From Archivesica marissinica (taxonomy: Eukaryota; Mollusca; Bivalvia; Venerida; Vesicomyidae), in NCBI GenBank assembly GCA_014843695.1, contig CM026404.1:52668121-52732120 (forward strand): a stretch of 64,000 nt of DNA, written 5' to 3'. How positions within the stretch are numbered: position 1 is the first letter of the stretch; every line of letters begins with the position of its first letter. Made by a program: the position numbers and the translations under genes. A model generated the notes under the pieces. It had not been told where the DNA came from. It was given only the letters and a program-made list of their open reading frames with translations, and searched no databases. Below are positions 34,315-48,300 of the stretch, piece after piece.

Positions 34315-34430
34315 CCTGGTGATTTAGAGGTGCTATATGTTGTGACATGGAACTTTAGGGCGCTCTCCCATACCTGGTGATTTAAGGGTGCTATATGTTG
34401 TGACATGGCACTTTAGGGCGCTCTCCCATA
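34315..34430. repeat. 58-bp direct duplication (2 copies)
   Basis: CCTGGTGATTTAGAGGTGCT starts at 34315 and a near-identical copy at 34373. Each copy ends with GGGCGCTCTCCCATA. The second copy runs into the truncated 3' end of the hAT frame. Confidence 0.9.
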
Positions 34431-35051
34431 CCTACAGAGTCTGCGCTTTACTGAAGCCTTCAGAGTTTCCATCATCTTGCTGTTGTAGGTGGCTGATATA
34501 TGATCCAGTTTGTGTGAGAGTCCACGTGTGACGGGTATGGTCAAACTGGCCGACACATTTTTCTGCTGCTGCACCAGCTTACTGGCATGCTCAAATGGGG
34601 CTAATATGTCACACAACTCCTGCAGCAACTTACGCTCATAGGCTGTGAGGTGGAGAGTGTCCAACTGATCCAGTTTTTCAGGGGATACTCTCAAGATAGA
34701 TCGAATCATGATGAGTTGGGAGTACCACCTGGTTGCATTAGCTGTTTGTAGTTTGTTTTCCCCCTCTAGGATGTCTGTAGCATGCAGAGACTTTCTCACA
34801 TATGCCACAATGATTGAAGCCTTTGCTATGACATTCTTAAGATGATGCCCTGCATCTTTAAGTCCATCCTTCACCACTAGCTGTAATGTGTGGGCATAAC
34901 ACTATCCTCGTTTTGGCAAACTGACAAAGCAATCATCATCATGTGGCACATCCTCAGGTTCAGATTCAGAATCACTTGAGTCATCCTCACTATCCGAATT
35001 AACCATATATCCTTGTAGCTGACAAAATATAACTGATTTACTGGATGTCAT
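34413..35051 (-). pseudogene. hAT-family transposase fragment (ZBED-like), broken
   Basis: The minus-strand frame from about 35051 reads a Ser/Asp/Glu-rich lead (SDSEDDSSDSESEPED), then DDDCFVSLPKRG, one in-frame TAG at about 34905, then CYAHTLQLVVKDGLKDAGHH and about 140 more residues to 34438. The CYAHTLQLVVKDGL segment and TANATRWYSQLIMIRSIL are characteristic of the hAT transposase core (the His of CxxH and the downstream RW motif). The N-terminal BED zinc finger and the C-terminal dimerisation region are absent; the last codons run into the 58-bp duplication. hAT transposases cut and paste DNA, leaving 8-bp duplications. The internal stop and both truncations make this copy non-functional. 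Confidence 0.85.
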
Positions 35052-35692
35052 TTGACCCCTTAATTAAGGATATTGTTCTGATCTTTGAGCATATCCATAA
35101 ATTACACCTGTAAAAGCTAACAACAGCAGTAATTATTTTCTTAATTAAGGATATTGCTCTGATCTTTAGTAATTATGCTATAGAATTATTGAAGGTGTTA
35201 TCATAAACCTGCTCACCTATTGACCAGGGTCACCTATGATGAACTCATGTTTTAATACCTTTTAGGAATATTAGCTGTTTGACATTTGACATTCTCACCT
35301 GCTTTTAAAATATTAACAGAATAATTATCAAGGACAATTTATTTATAGTACTAATAAAAATATTTAGAAATTATAGATTAATTTATAGTGTCTGCTAATC
35401 TACAATAATAAAAATAGTAATTTTCTAGTGATATATACTTAAAATTAGACTTTGTTAATTGTCACTTTTTATTGCATAGATGACTTAATTATGTTTAAAA
35501 AGTAACATGCAAAAGTATTCAAAAAGTATTCAAAAAGTATTCATGAATACAGTGATATTTCAAATGTATTCGAATACAATACGAATACTTGTATTAAAAA
35601 AAAGTCATGAATACTGAATACTGAAGAATACTGAAGAATCAGTATTTGAATACAGATGAATACGAATACTGAATACGAATACCCCAGCCCTG
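34431..35692 (-). mobile_element. hAT element remnant with intact 5' terminus
   Basis: On the minus strand the element would start CAGGGCTGGGGTATTCGTAT (from 35692), a typical hAT-type tip beginning CAGGG. The following 180 bp (about 35510-35685) contain many GTATTC/GAATAC motifs in both orientations, like the subterminal transposase-binding arrays of hAT elements. The transposase fragment is on the same strand downstream. No matching CAGGG end is visible to the left, so the 3' end is lost. The 8 bp outside the tip (35693-35700) would be one target duplication, but the partner is missing. Confidence 0.7.
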
Positions 35693-35811
35693 TCATGTAG
35701 ATAGATAGATAGATTTTATTGAACAAAAGGTCATAAACTCATGAGTCCATGGTACATTTATACATACAACAGTTTTTTAATAATAAACAATTACATTAAT
35801 AGTTGTTGTTC

Positions 35812-37270
35812 ATTATAAATACATCTCATTTACCTGCATGTCAATGGTGGTTTATAAATACATCTCATGTATCTGTACGTCAATGGTGGTTTATAAATAC
35901 ATCTCATGTATCTGTATGTCAATGGTGGTTTATAAATACATCTCATGTATCTGTACGTCAATGGTGGTTTATAAAAATACATCTCATGTATCTGTATGAC
36001 GCAATGGTGGTTTATAAATACATCTCATGTATCTGTATGTCACATGGTGGTTTTAAATACATTCATGTATCTGTACGTCATGGTGGTTTATAAAACATCT
36101 CATGTATCTGTATGTCAATGGTGGTTTATAAATACATCTCATGTATCTGTATGACAATGGTGGTTAATAAATACATCTCATGTATCTGTATGTCAATGGT
36201 GGTTTATAAATACATCTCATGTATCTGTATGACAATGGTGGTTTATAAATACATCTCATGTATCTGTATGACAATGGTGGTTTATAAATACATCTCATGT
36301 ATCTGTATGACAATGGTGGTTTATAAATACATATCATGTATCTGTACGTCAATGGTGGTTTATAAATACATCTCATGTATCTGTATGACAATGGTGGTTT
36401 ATAAATACATCTCATGTATCTGTACGTCAATGGTGGTTTATAAATACATCTCATGTATCTGTACGTCAATGGTGGTTTATAAATACATCTCATGTATCTG
36501 TATGTCAATGGTGGTTTATAAATACATCTCATTTACCTGTATGTCAATGGTGGTTTATAAATACATCTCATGTATCTGTATGTCAATGGTGGTTTATAAA
36601 TACATCTCATTTATCTGTACGTCAATGGTGGTTTATAAATACATCTCATTTATCTGTACGTCAATGGTGGTTTATAAATACATCTCATGTATCTGTATGT
36701 CAATGGTGGTTTATAAATACATCTCATGTATCTGTATGTCAATGGTGGGTTATAAATACATCTCATGTATCTGTATGTCTATGGTGGTTTATAAATACAT
36801 CTCATTTATCTGTATGTCAATGGTGGTTTATAAATACATCTCAATGTATCTGTTAGACACATGGTGGTTTATAAATACATCTTTGGTATCTCACCACAGT
36901 CTGTCAATGGTGGTTTATAAATACCTCTCATGTATCTGTATGTCAATGGTGGTTTATAAATACATCTCATGTATCTGTATGTAAATGGTGGTTTATAAAT
37001 ACATCTCATGTATCTGTATGTCAATGGTGGTTTATAAATACATCTCATGTATCTGTATATCAATGGTGGTTTATAAATACATCTCATGTATCTGTATGTC
37101 AATGGTGGTTTATAAATACATCTCATGTATCTGTATGACAATGGTGGTTTATAAATACATCTCATGTATCTGTATGTTTATGGTGGTTTATAAATACATC
37201 TCATGTATCTGTATGACAATGGTGGTTTATAAATACATCTCATGTATCTGTATGTCAATGGTGGTTTATA
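35812..37270. repeat. 39-bp minisatellite (about 37 copies)
   Basis: Unit ATGGTGGTTTATAAATACAT then CTCATGTATCTGTATGTCA, 39 bp, so both strands stay open with 13-residue periods (forward MVVYKYISCICMS; reverse RCIYKPPLTYRYM). Degenerate, indel-bearing units occupy the left edge (about 35990-36110) and a patch near 36840-36905. I treat the frames as non-coding. Confidence 0.95.
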
Positions 37271-37482
37271 GTATCACACTTAATCAGCATCAAAGGAAAT
37301 GCATGTACAAATTCTTACAACATCTTCAACTGTCCAGTATCCAAATTACGATAAACATGAAGCTATCTCATCAAGGTTTTAACAATTTATGAACAGTTCA
37401 GAAATACATCATATTACATGATAATCATTAGGAGGAGAAAAGTGATGATTAATAATAAATGTGATTTCTTATTTCAAAAGCT

Positions 37483-37726
37483 TTAACCCATTCAACACCA
37501 AGTAACTGACATGGAGTGGTCCATGATATTTTTAGACCAATAAATTAATAACAAAATTACATTTGGATCTGTTCATTTATCAAAATGGGTAATTTTTTCT
37601 CTAAAAATAGTTATATTACTTGAAAAAAGTGCAGATCCTGATGAGACGGCTCGTCACGAGCCGGCTCATCTGGATCTACACTTTTTTGTAAGCCAATTTA
37701 GAGGTCTGTGGTGTTGAAAGGGTTAA
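37483..37726 (-). mobile_element. TTAA-bounded MITE, family A, copy 3
   Basis: 244 bp from TTAACCCATTCAACACCA to GGTGTTGAAAGGGTTAA, in the same orientation as the copy at 20970. The central palindrome lies at about 37625-37687. It differs from copy 2 by scattered substitutions and small indels. Confidence 0.87.
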
Positions 37727-37920
37727 AGACAAAAGTAGATAACTTATGCAGTGTATTAACATGTGTGTTGGTAGAAGTTCAATAAATTTGGGAATGTTTG
37801 GATTCTTCCAAAAGTATTTGTATACTAGTCCTATATATAAGACCTCTACATAATTTTGTTCTCGATCTGTTATTTGAAAAATGCCGTGATAGTAAAATGT
37901 TACATTTTTAAAAGTGTAAA

Positions 37921-38343
37921 TATATGGACTACATGTATACATACAATAGATGAGTTATATTGCCTGCATTCTCTGGTAACACAGGACTAGTGCAGGCACA
38001 GACAGATATATGGACTACATGTATACATACAATAGATGAGTTATATTGCCTGCATTCTCTGGTAACACAGGACTAGTGCAGGCACAGACAGATATATGGT
38101 CTACATGTATACATACAATAGATGAGTTATATTGCCTGCATTCTCTGGTAACACAGGACTAGTGCAGGCACAGACAGATATATGGACTACATGTATACAT
38201 ACAATAGATGAGTTATATTGGCTGCATTCTCTGGTAACACAGGACTAGTGCAGACACAGACAGATATATGGACTACATGTATACATACAATAGATGAGTT
38301 ATATTGCCTGCATTCTCTGGTAACACAGGACTAGTGCAGGCAC
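37921..38343. repeat. 86-bp tandem repeat (4.9 copies), cut by the gap
   Basis: The unit starts TATATGGACTACATGTATAC; starts at 37921, 38007 and 38093 give an 86-bp period. It includes CATTCTCTGGTAACACAGGA. Copies are nearly identical. The array runs into the run of Ns, so its true length is unknown. Confidence 0.95.
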
Positions 38344-39343
38344 NNNNNNNNNNNNNNNNNNNNNNNNNNNNNNNNNNNNNNNNNNNNNNNNNNNNNNNNN
38401 NNNNNNNNNNNNNNNNNNNNNNNNNNNNNNNNNNNNNNNNNNNNNNNNNNNNNNNNNNNNNNNNNNNNNNNNNNNNNNNNNNNNNNNNNNNNNNNNNNNN
38501 NNNNNNNNNNNNNNNNNNNNNNNNNNNNNNNNNNNNNNNNNNNNNNNNNNNNNNNNNNNNNNNNNNNNNNNNNNNNNNNNNNNNNNNNNNNNNNNNNNNN
38601 NNNNNNNNNNNNNNNNNNNNNNNNNNNNNNNNNNNNNNNNNNNNNNNNNNNNNNNNNNNNNNNNNNNNNNNNNNNNNNNNNNNNNNNNNNNNNNNNNNNN
38701 NNNNNNNNNNNNNNNNNNNNNNNNNNNNNNNNNNNNNNNNNNNNNNNNNNNNNNNNNNNNNNNNNNNNNNNNNNNNNNNNNNNNNNNNNNNNNNNNNNNN
38801 NNNNNNNNNNNNNNNNNNNNNNNNNNNNNNNNNNNNNNNNNNNNNNNNNNNNNNNNNNNNNNNNNNNNNNNNNNNNNNNNNNNNNNNNNNNNNNNNNNNN
38901 NNNNNNNNNNNNNNNNNNNNNNNNNNNNNNNNNNNNNNNNNNNNNNNNNNNNNNNNNNNNNNNNNNNNNNNNNNNNNNNNNNNNNNNNNNNNNNNNNNNN
39001 NNNNNNNNNNNNNNNNNNNNNNNNNNNNNNNNNNNNNNNNNNNNNNNNNNNNNNNNNNNNNNNNNNNNNNNNNNNNNNNNNNNNNNNNNNNNNNNNNNNN
39101 NNNNNNNNNNNNNNNNNNNNNNNNNNNNNNNNNNNNNNNNNNNNNNNNNNNNNNNNNNNNNNNNNNNNNNNNNNNNNNNNNNNNNNNNNNNNNNNNNNNN
39201 NNNNNNNNNNNNNNNNNNNNNNNNNNNNNNNNNNNNNNNNNNNNNNNNNNNNNNNNNNNNNNNNNNNNNNNNNNNNNNNNNNNNNNNNNNNNNNNNNNNN
39301 NNNNNNNNNNNNNNNNNNNNNNNNNNNNNNNNNNNNNNNNNNN
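38344..39343. other. assembly gap, exactly 1,000 N
   Basis: The run of Ns is exactly 1,000 long, suggesting a fixed-size scaffold gap rather than a measured distance. It separates the 86-bp array from the 27-bp array. Open frames reported across it are artefacts. Confidence 0.99.
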
Positions 39344-42300
39344 GGTACATGTATCCACAATACAACTACCAGTACATGTATCCACGTATCCACAATAAAC
39401 TACTGGTACATGTATCCACAATACAACTACTAGAACATGTATCCACAATACAACCACCAGTACATGTATCCACAATACAACCACTGGTACATGTATCCAC
39501 AATACAACTACCAGTACATGTATCCACGTATCCACAATAAACTACTGGTACATGTATCCACAATACAACTACCAGTACATGTATCCACAATACAACCACC
39601 AGTACATGTATCCACAATACAACTACCAGTACATGTATCCACAAAACAACCACCAGTACATGTATCCACCATACAACTACCAGTACATGTATCCACAATA
39701 CAACTACCAGTACATGTATCCACAATACAACTACCAGTACATGTATCCACAATACAACTACCAGTACATGTATCCACAATACAACCACCAGTACATGTAT
39801 CCACAATACAACTACCAGTACATGTATCCACAATCCATGTATCCACAATACAACTACCAGTACAGGTATCCACAAATCCAACTACCAGTACATGTATCCA
39901 CAATACAACTACCAGTACATGTATCCACAATACAACTACTAGTACATGTATCCACAATACAACTACCAGTACATGTATCGACAATACAACTACCAGTACA
40001 TGTATCCACCATACAACTACCAGTACATGTATCCACCATACAACTACCAGTATATGTATCCACAATAAAACTACCAGAATATGTATCCACAATAAACTAC
40101 CAGTATATGTATCCACCATACAACTACCAGTACATGTATCCACCATACAACTACCAGTACATGTATCCACCATACAACTACCAGTACATGTATCCACAAT
40201 ACAACTACCAGTACATGTATCCACCATACAACTACCAGTACATGTATCCACCATACAACTACCAGTATATGTATCCACAATAAAACTACCAGACTATGTA
40301 TCCACAATAAACTACCAGTATATGTATCCACCATACAACTACCAGTACATGTATCCACAATAAACTACCAGTATATTTATCCACAATACAACCACCAGTA
40401 CATGTATCCACAATACAACTACTGGTACATGTATCCACAATACAACTACTAGAACATGTATCCACAATACAACCACCAGTACATGTATCCACAATAAAAC
40501 TACCAGTACATGTATCAACAATCCATGTATCCACAATACAACTACCAGTACATGTATCCACAATCCATGTATCCACAATACAACTACCAGTACATGTATC
40601 CACAATACAACTACCAGTACATGTATCCACAATACAACTACCAGTACATGTATCCACAATTCAACTACCAGTACATGTATCCACAATACAACTACCAGTA
40701 CATGTATCCACAATACAACTACCAGTACATGTATCCACAACACAACTAACAGTACATGTATCCACAATACAACTACCAGTACATGTATCCACAAAAAAAC
40801 TACTGGTACATGTATCCACAATCCATGTATCCACAATACAACTACTGGTACATGTATCCACAATACAACAACCAGTACATGTATCCACAATACAACTACC
40901 AGTACATGTATCCACAATACAACTACCAGTACATGTATCCACAATACAACTACCAGTACATGTATCCACAATACAACTACCAGTACATGTATCCACAATA
41001 CAACTACCGGTACATGTATCGACAATCCATGCATCCACAATACAACTACCAGTACATGTATCCACAATACAACTACCAGTACATGTATCCACAATCCATG
41101 TATCCACAATACAACTACCAGTACATGTATCCACAATACAACTACCAGTACATGTATCCACAATACATCTACCGGTACATGTATCCACAATACAACTACC
41201 AGTACATGTATCCACAATACAACTACCGGTACATGTATCCACAATACAACTACCAGTACATGTATCCACAATACAACTACCAGTACATGTATCCACAATA
41301 CAACTACCAGTACATGTATCCACAATACAACTACCAGTACATGTATCCACAATACAACTACCAGTACATGTATCCACAACATGTATCCACAATACAACTA
41401 CCAGTACATGTATCCACAATACAACTACCAGCACATGTATCCACAATACAACTACCAGTACCTGTATCCACAATACAACTACAGTACATGTATCCACAAT
41501 ACAACTACCAGCACATGTATCCACAATACAACTACCAGTACCTGTATCACAATACAAAACCAGTACATGTATCCATAATCCATGTATCCACAATAAAACT
41601 ACTGGTACATGTATCCACAATACAACTACCAGTACATGTATCCACAATCCATGTATCCACAATACAACTACCAGTACATGTATCCACAATCCATGTATCC
41701 ACAATACAACTACCAGTACATGTATCCACAATCCATGTATGCACACTAAAACTACCAGTACATGTATCCACAATACAACTACCAGTATATGTATCCACAA
41801 TAAAAATACCAGCACATGTATCCACAATACAACTACCAGTACATGATCCACAATACAACTGCCAGTACATGTATCCACAATACAACTACCAGTACATGTA
41901 TCCACAATCCATGTATCCACAATAAAACTACCAGTACATGTATCCACAATACAACTACCAGTACATGTATCCACAATCCATGTATCCACAATACAACTAC
42001 CAGTACATGTATCCACAATACAACTACCAGTACATGTATCCACAATAAAACTACTGGTACATGTATCCACCATACAACTACCAGTACATGTATCCACGTA
42101 TCCACAATACAACTACCAGTACATGTATCCACAATACAACTACCAGTACATGTATCCACAATAAAACTACTGGTACATGTATCCACAATACAACTACCAG
42201 TACATGTATCCACGTATCCACAATACAACTACCAGTACATGTATCCACCATACAACTACCAGTACATGTATCCACAATACAACTACCAGTACATGTATCC

Positions 42301-45300
42301 ACAATCCATGTATCCACAATAAAACTACTGGTACATGTATCCACCATACAACTACCGGTACATGTATCCACAATACAACTACCAGTACATGTATCCACAA
42401 TCCATGTATCCACCATACAACTACCAGTACATGTATCCACCATACAACTACCAGTACATGTATCCACAATACAACTACCAGTACATGTATCCACAATCCA
42501 TGTATCCACAATAAAACTACTGGTACATGTATCCACCATACAACTACTGGTACATGTATCCACAATACAACTACCGGTACATGTATCCACAATACAACTA
42601 CCAGTACATGTATCCACAATACAACTACCAGTACATGTATCCACAATACAACTACCAGTACAGGTATCCACAATACAACTACCAGTACATGTATCCACCA
42701 TACAACTACCAGTACATGTATCCACAATCCATGTATCCACAATACAACTACCAGTACATGTATCCACAATACAACTACTGGTACATGTATCCACAATACA
42801 ACTACCAGTACATGTATCCACAATACAACTACCAGTACAGGTATCCACAATACAACTACCAGTACATGTATCCACCATACAACTACCAGTACATGTATCC
42901 ACAATCCATGTATCCACAATACAACTACCAGTACATGTATCCACAATACAACTACCAGTACATGTATCCACAATACAACTACCAGTACATGTATCCACAA
43001 TACAACTACCAGTACAGGTATCCACAATACAACTACCAGTACATGTATCCACCATACAACTACCAGTACATGTATCCACAATCCATGTATCCACAATACA
43101 ACTACCAGTACATGTATCCAAAATACAACTACCGGTACATGTATCCACAATACAACTACCAGTATATGTATCCACAATACAACTACCAGTACATGTATCC
43201 ACAATACAACTACCAGTACATGTATCCACAATACAACTACCAGTATATGTATCCACAATACAACTACCAGTATATGTATCCACAATACAACTACCAGTAC
43301 ATGTATCCACAATACAACTACCAGTACATGTATCCACAATACAACTACCAGTACATGTATCCACAATACAACTACCAGTACATGTATCCACAATACAACC
43401 ACCAGTAATGTATCCAAAATACAACCACCAGTACATGTATCCACAATACAACTACCAGTACATGTATCCACAATACAACTACCAGTACATGTATCCACAA
43501 TACAACTACCAGTACATGTATCCACAATACAACTACCAGTACATGTATCCACAATACAACTACCAGTACATGTATCCACAATAAACTACCAGTATATGTA
43601 TCCACCATACAACTACCAGTACATGTATCCACAATACAACTACCAGTACATGTATCCACAATACAACTACTAGTACATGTATCCACAATACAACTACCAG
43701 TACATGTATCCACAATACAACTACCAGTACATATCCACAATACAACTACCAGTACATGTATCCACAATACAACTACCAGTACATGTATCCAAAATACAAC
43801 TACCAGTACATGTATCCACAATCCATGTATCCACAATACAACTACCAGTACATGTATCCACAATCCATGTATCCACAATACAACTACCAGTACATGTATC
43901 CACAATCCATGTATCCACAATACAACTACCAGTACATGTATCCACAATACAACTACCGGTACATGTATCCACAATACAACTACCAGTACATGTATCCACA
44001 ATACATGTATCCACAATACAACTACAGTACATGTATCCACAATAAAACTACCAGTACATGTATCCACAATCCATGTATCCACAATACAACTACCAGTACA
44101 TGTATCCACAATCCATGTATCCACAATACAACTACCAGTACATATATCCACAATACAACTACCAGTACATGTATCCACAATACAACTACCAGTACATGTA
44201 TCAACAATACAACTACCAGTACATGTATCCACAATACATGTATCCACAATACAACTAACAGTACATGTATCCACAATAAAACTACCAGTACATGTATCCA
44301 CAATACAACTACTGGTACATGTATCCACAATACAACTACCAGTACATGTATCCACAATACAACTACTGGTACATGTATCCACAATACAACTACCAGTACA
44401 TGTATCCACAATACAACTACCAGTACATGTATCCACAATACAACTACCAGTACATGTATCCACAATACAACTACCAGTACATGTATCCACAATCCATGTA
44501 TCCACAATACAACTACCAGTACATGTATCCACAATCCATGTATCCACAATACAACTACCAGTACATGTATCCACAATACAACTACCAGTACATGTATCCA
44601 CAATCCATGTATCCATAATACAACTACCAGTACATGTATCCACAATAAAACTACCAGTACATGTATCCACAATACAACTACCAGTACATGTATACACAAT
44701 ACAACTACCAGTATATGTATCCACAATACAACTACCAGTACATGTATCCACAATACAACTACCAGTACATGTATCCACAATACAACTACCAGTATATGTA
44801 TCCACAATACAACTACCAGTACATGTATCCACAATACAACTACCAGTACATGTATCCACAATACAACTACCAGTACATGTATCCACAATCCATGTATCCA
44901 CAATACAACTACCAGTACATGTATCCACAATCCATGTATCCACAATACAACTACCAGTACATGTATCCACAATACAACTACCAGTACATGTATCCACAAT
45001 CCATGTATCCACAATACAACTACCAGTACATGTATCCACAATACAACTACCAGTACATGTATCCACAATACAACTACCAGTACATGTATCCACAATACAA
45101 CTACCAGTATATGTATCCACAATACAACTACCAGTACATGTATCCACAATACAACTACCAGTACATGTATCCACAATACAACTACCAGTATATGTATCCA
45201 CAATACAACTACCAGTACATGTATCCACAATACAACTACCAGTACATGTATCCACAATACAACTACCAGTATATGTATCCACAATCCATGTATCCACAAT

Positions 45301-48300
45301 ACAACTACCGGTACATGTATCCACAATCCATGTATCCACAATACAACTACCAGTACATGTATCCACAATAACCTACCAGTACATGTATCCACAATAAACT
45401 ACCAGTACATGTATCCACAATACAACCTCCAGTACATGTATCCAAAATACAACCTCCAGTACATGTATCCACAATACAACTACCAGTACATGTATCCACA
45501 ATACAACTACCAGTACATGTATCCACAATACAACTACCAGTACATGTATCCACTATACAACTACCAGTACATGTATCCACAATACAGCTACCAGTACATG
45601 TATCCACAATAAACTACCAGTATATGTATCCACCATACAACTACCAGTACATGTATCCACAATACAACTACCAGTACATGTATCCACAATACAACTACTA
45701 GTACATGTATCCACAATACAACTACCAGTACATGTATCCACAATACAACTACCAGTACATATATCCACAATACAACTACCAGTACATGTATCCACAATAC
45801 AACTACCAGTACATGTATCCAAAATACAACTACCAGTACATGTATCCACAATCCATGTATCCACAATACAACTACCAGTACATGTATCCACAATCCATGT
45901 ATCCACAATACAACTACCAGTACATGTATCCACAATCCATGTATCCACAATACAACTACCAGTACATGTATCCACAATACAACTACCAGTACATGTATCC
46001 ACAATACAACTACCAGTACATGTATCCACAATACATGTATCCACAATACAACTACAGTACATGTATCCACAATAAAACTACCAGTACATGTATCCACAAT
46101 CCATGTATCCACAATACAACTACCAGTACATGTATCCACAATCCATGTATCCACAATACAACTACCAGTACATGTATCCACAATACAACTACCAGTACAT
46201 GTATCCACAATACAACTACCAGTACATGTATCAACAATACAACTACCAGTACATGTATCCACAATACATGTATCCATAATACAACTAACAGTACATGTAT
46301 CCACAATAAAACTACTCGTACATGTATCCACAATACAACTACTGGTACATGTATCCACAATACAACTACCAGTACATGTATCCACAATACAACTACTGGT
46401 ACATGTATCCACAATACAACTACCAGTACATGTATCCACAATACAACTACCAGTACATGTATCCACAATACAACTACCAGTACATGTATCCACAATACAA
46501 CTACCAGTACATGTATCCACAATCCATGTATCCACAATACAACTACCAGTACATGTATCCACAATCCATGTATCCACAATACAACTACCAGTACATGTAT
46601 CCACAATACAACTACCAGTACATGTATCCACAATCCATGTATCCACAATACAACTACCAGTACATGTATCCACAATAAAACTACCAGTACATGTATCCAC
46701 AATACAACTACCAGTACATGTATACACAATACAACTACCAGTATATGTATCCACAATACAACTACCAGTACATGTATCCACAATACAACTACCAGTACAT
46801 GTATCCACAATACAACTACCAGTATATGTATCCACAATACAACTACCAGTACATGTATCCACAATACAACTACCAGTATATGTATCGACAATCCATGCAT
46901 CCACAATACAACTACCAGTACATGTATCCACAATCCATGTATCCACAATACAACTACCGGTACATGTATCCACAATAAAACTACCAGTACATGTATCCAC
47001 AATACAACTACCAGTACATGTATCCACAATACAAATACTGGTACATGTATCCACAATCCATGTATCCACAATACAACTACCAGTACATGTATCCACAATA
47101 CAACTACCAGTACATTTATCCACAATACAACTACCAGTACATGTATCCACAATACAACTGGTACATGTATCCACAATACAACTACCAGTACATGTATCCA
47201 CAATACAACTACCAGTACATGTATCCACAATACAACTACCAGTACATGTATCCACAATACAACTACCAGTACATGTATCCACAATACAACTACCAGTACA
47301 TGTATCCACAATACATACTGTACATGTATCCACAATACAACTACCAGTACATGTATCCCACAATACAACTACCAGTACATGTATCCACAATACAACTACC
47401 AGTACATGTATCCACAATAAAACTACTGGTACATGTATCCACAATACAACTACTGGTATATATATCCACAATACAACTACCATACATGTATCACAATACA
47501 ACTACCAGTACATGTATCCACAATACAACTACCAGTACATGTATCCACAATACAACTACCAGTATATGTATCCACAATACAACTACCAGTACATGTATCC
47601 ACAATACAACTACTGGTACATGTATCCACAATACAACTACCAGTACATGTATCCACAATACAATTACCAGTACATGTATCCACAATACAACTACCGGTAC
47701 ATGTATCCACAATATAACTACCAGTATATGTATCCACAATACAACTACCAGTACATGTATCCACAATACAACTACCAGTATATGTATCCACAATACAACT
47801 ACTGGTACATGTATCCACAATACAACTACTGGTACATGTATACACAATACAACTACCAGTACATGTATCCACAATACAACTACCAGTACATGTATCCACA
47901 ATACAACTACCAGTATATGTATCCACAATACAACTACTGGTACATGTATCCACAATACAACTACTGGTACATGTATACACAATACAACTACCAGTACATG
48001 TATCCACAATACAACTACCAGTACATGTATACACAATACAACTACCAGTACATGTATCCACAATACAACTACCAGTACATGTATCCACAATACAACTACC
48101 AGTACATGTATCCACAATCCATGTATCCACAATACAACTACCAGTACATGTATCCACAATACAACTACCGGTACATGTATCCACAATACAACTACCAGTA
48201 CATGTATCCACAATACAACTACCAGTACATGTATCCACAATCCATGTATCCACAATACAACTACCAGTATATGTATCCACAATAAAACTACCAGTATATG

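Noticed and set aside
35803..37392. Frames of YKYISCICMS repeats and, in reverse, KPPLTYRYMRCIY repeats
   Set aside because: Both strands are open only because the unit is 39 bp. Indels shift the frame at the edges.
38273..39535. Long frames spanning the run of Ns
   Set aside because: They exist only because undetermined bases carry no stop codons.
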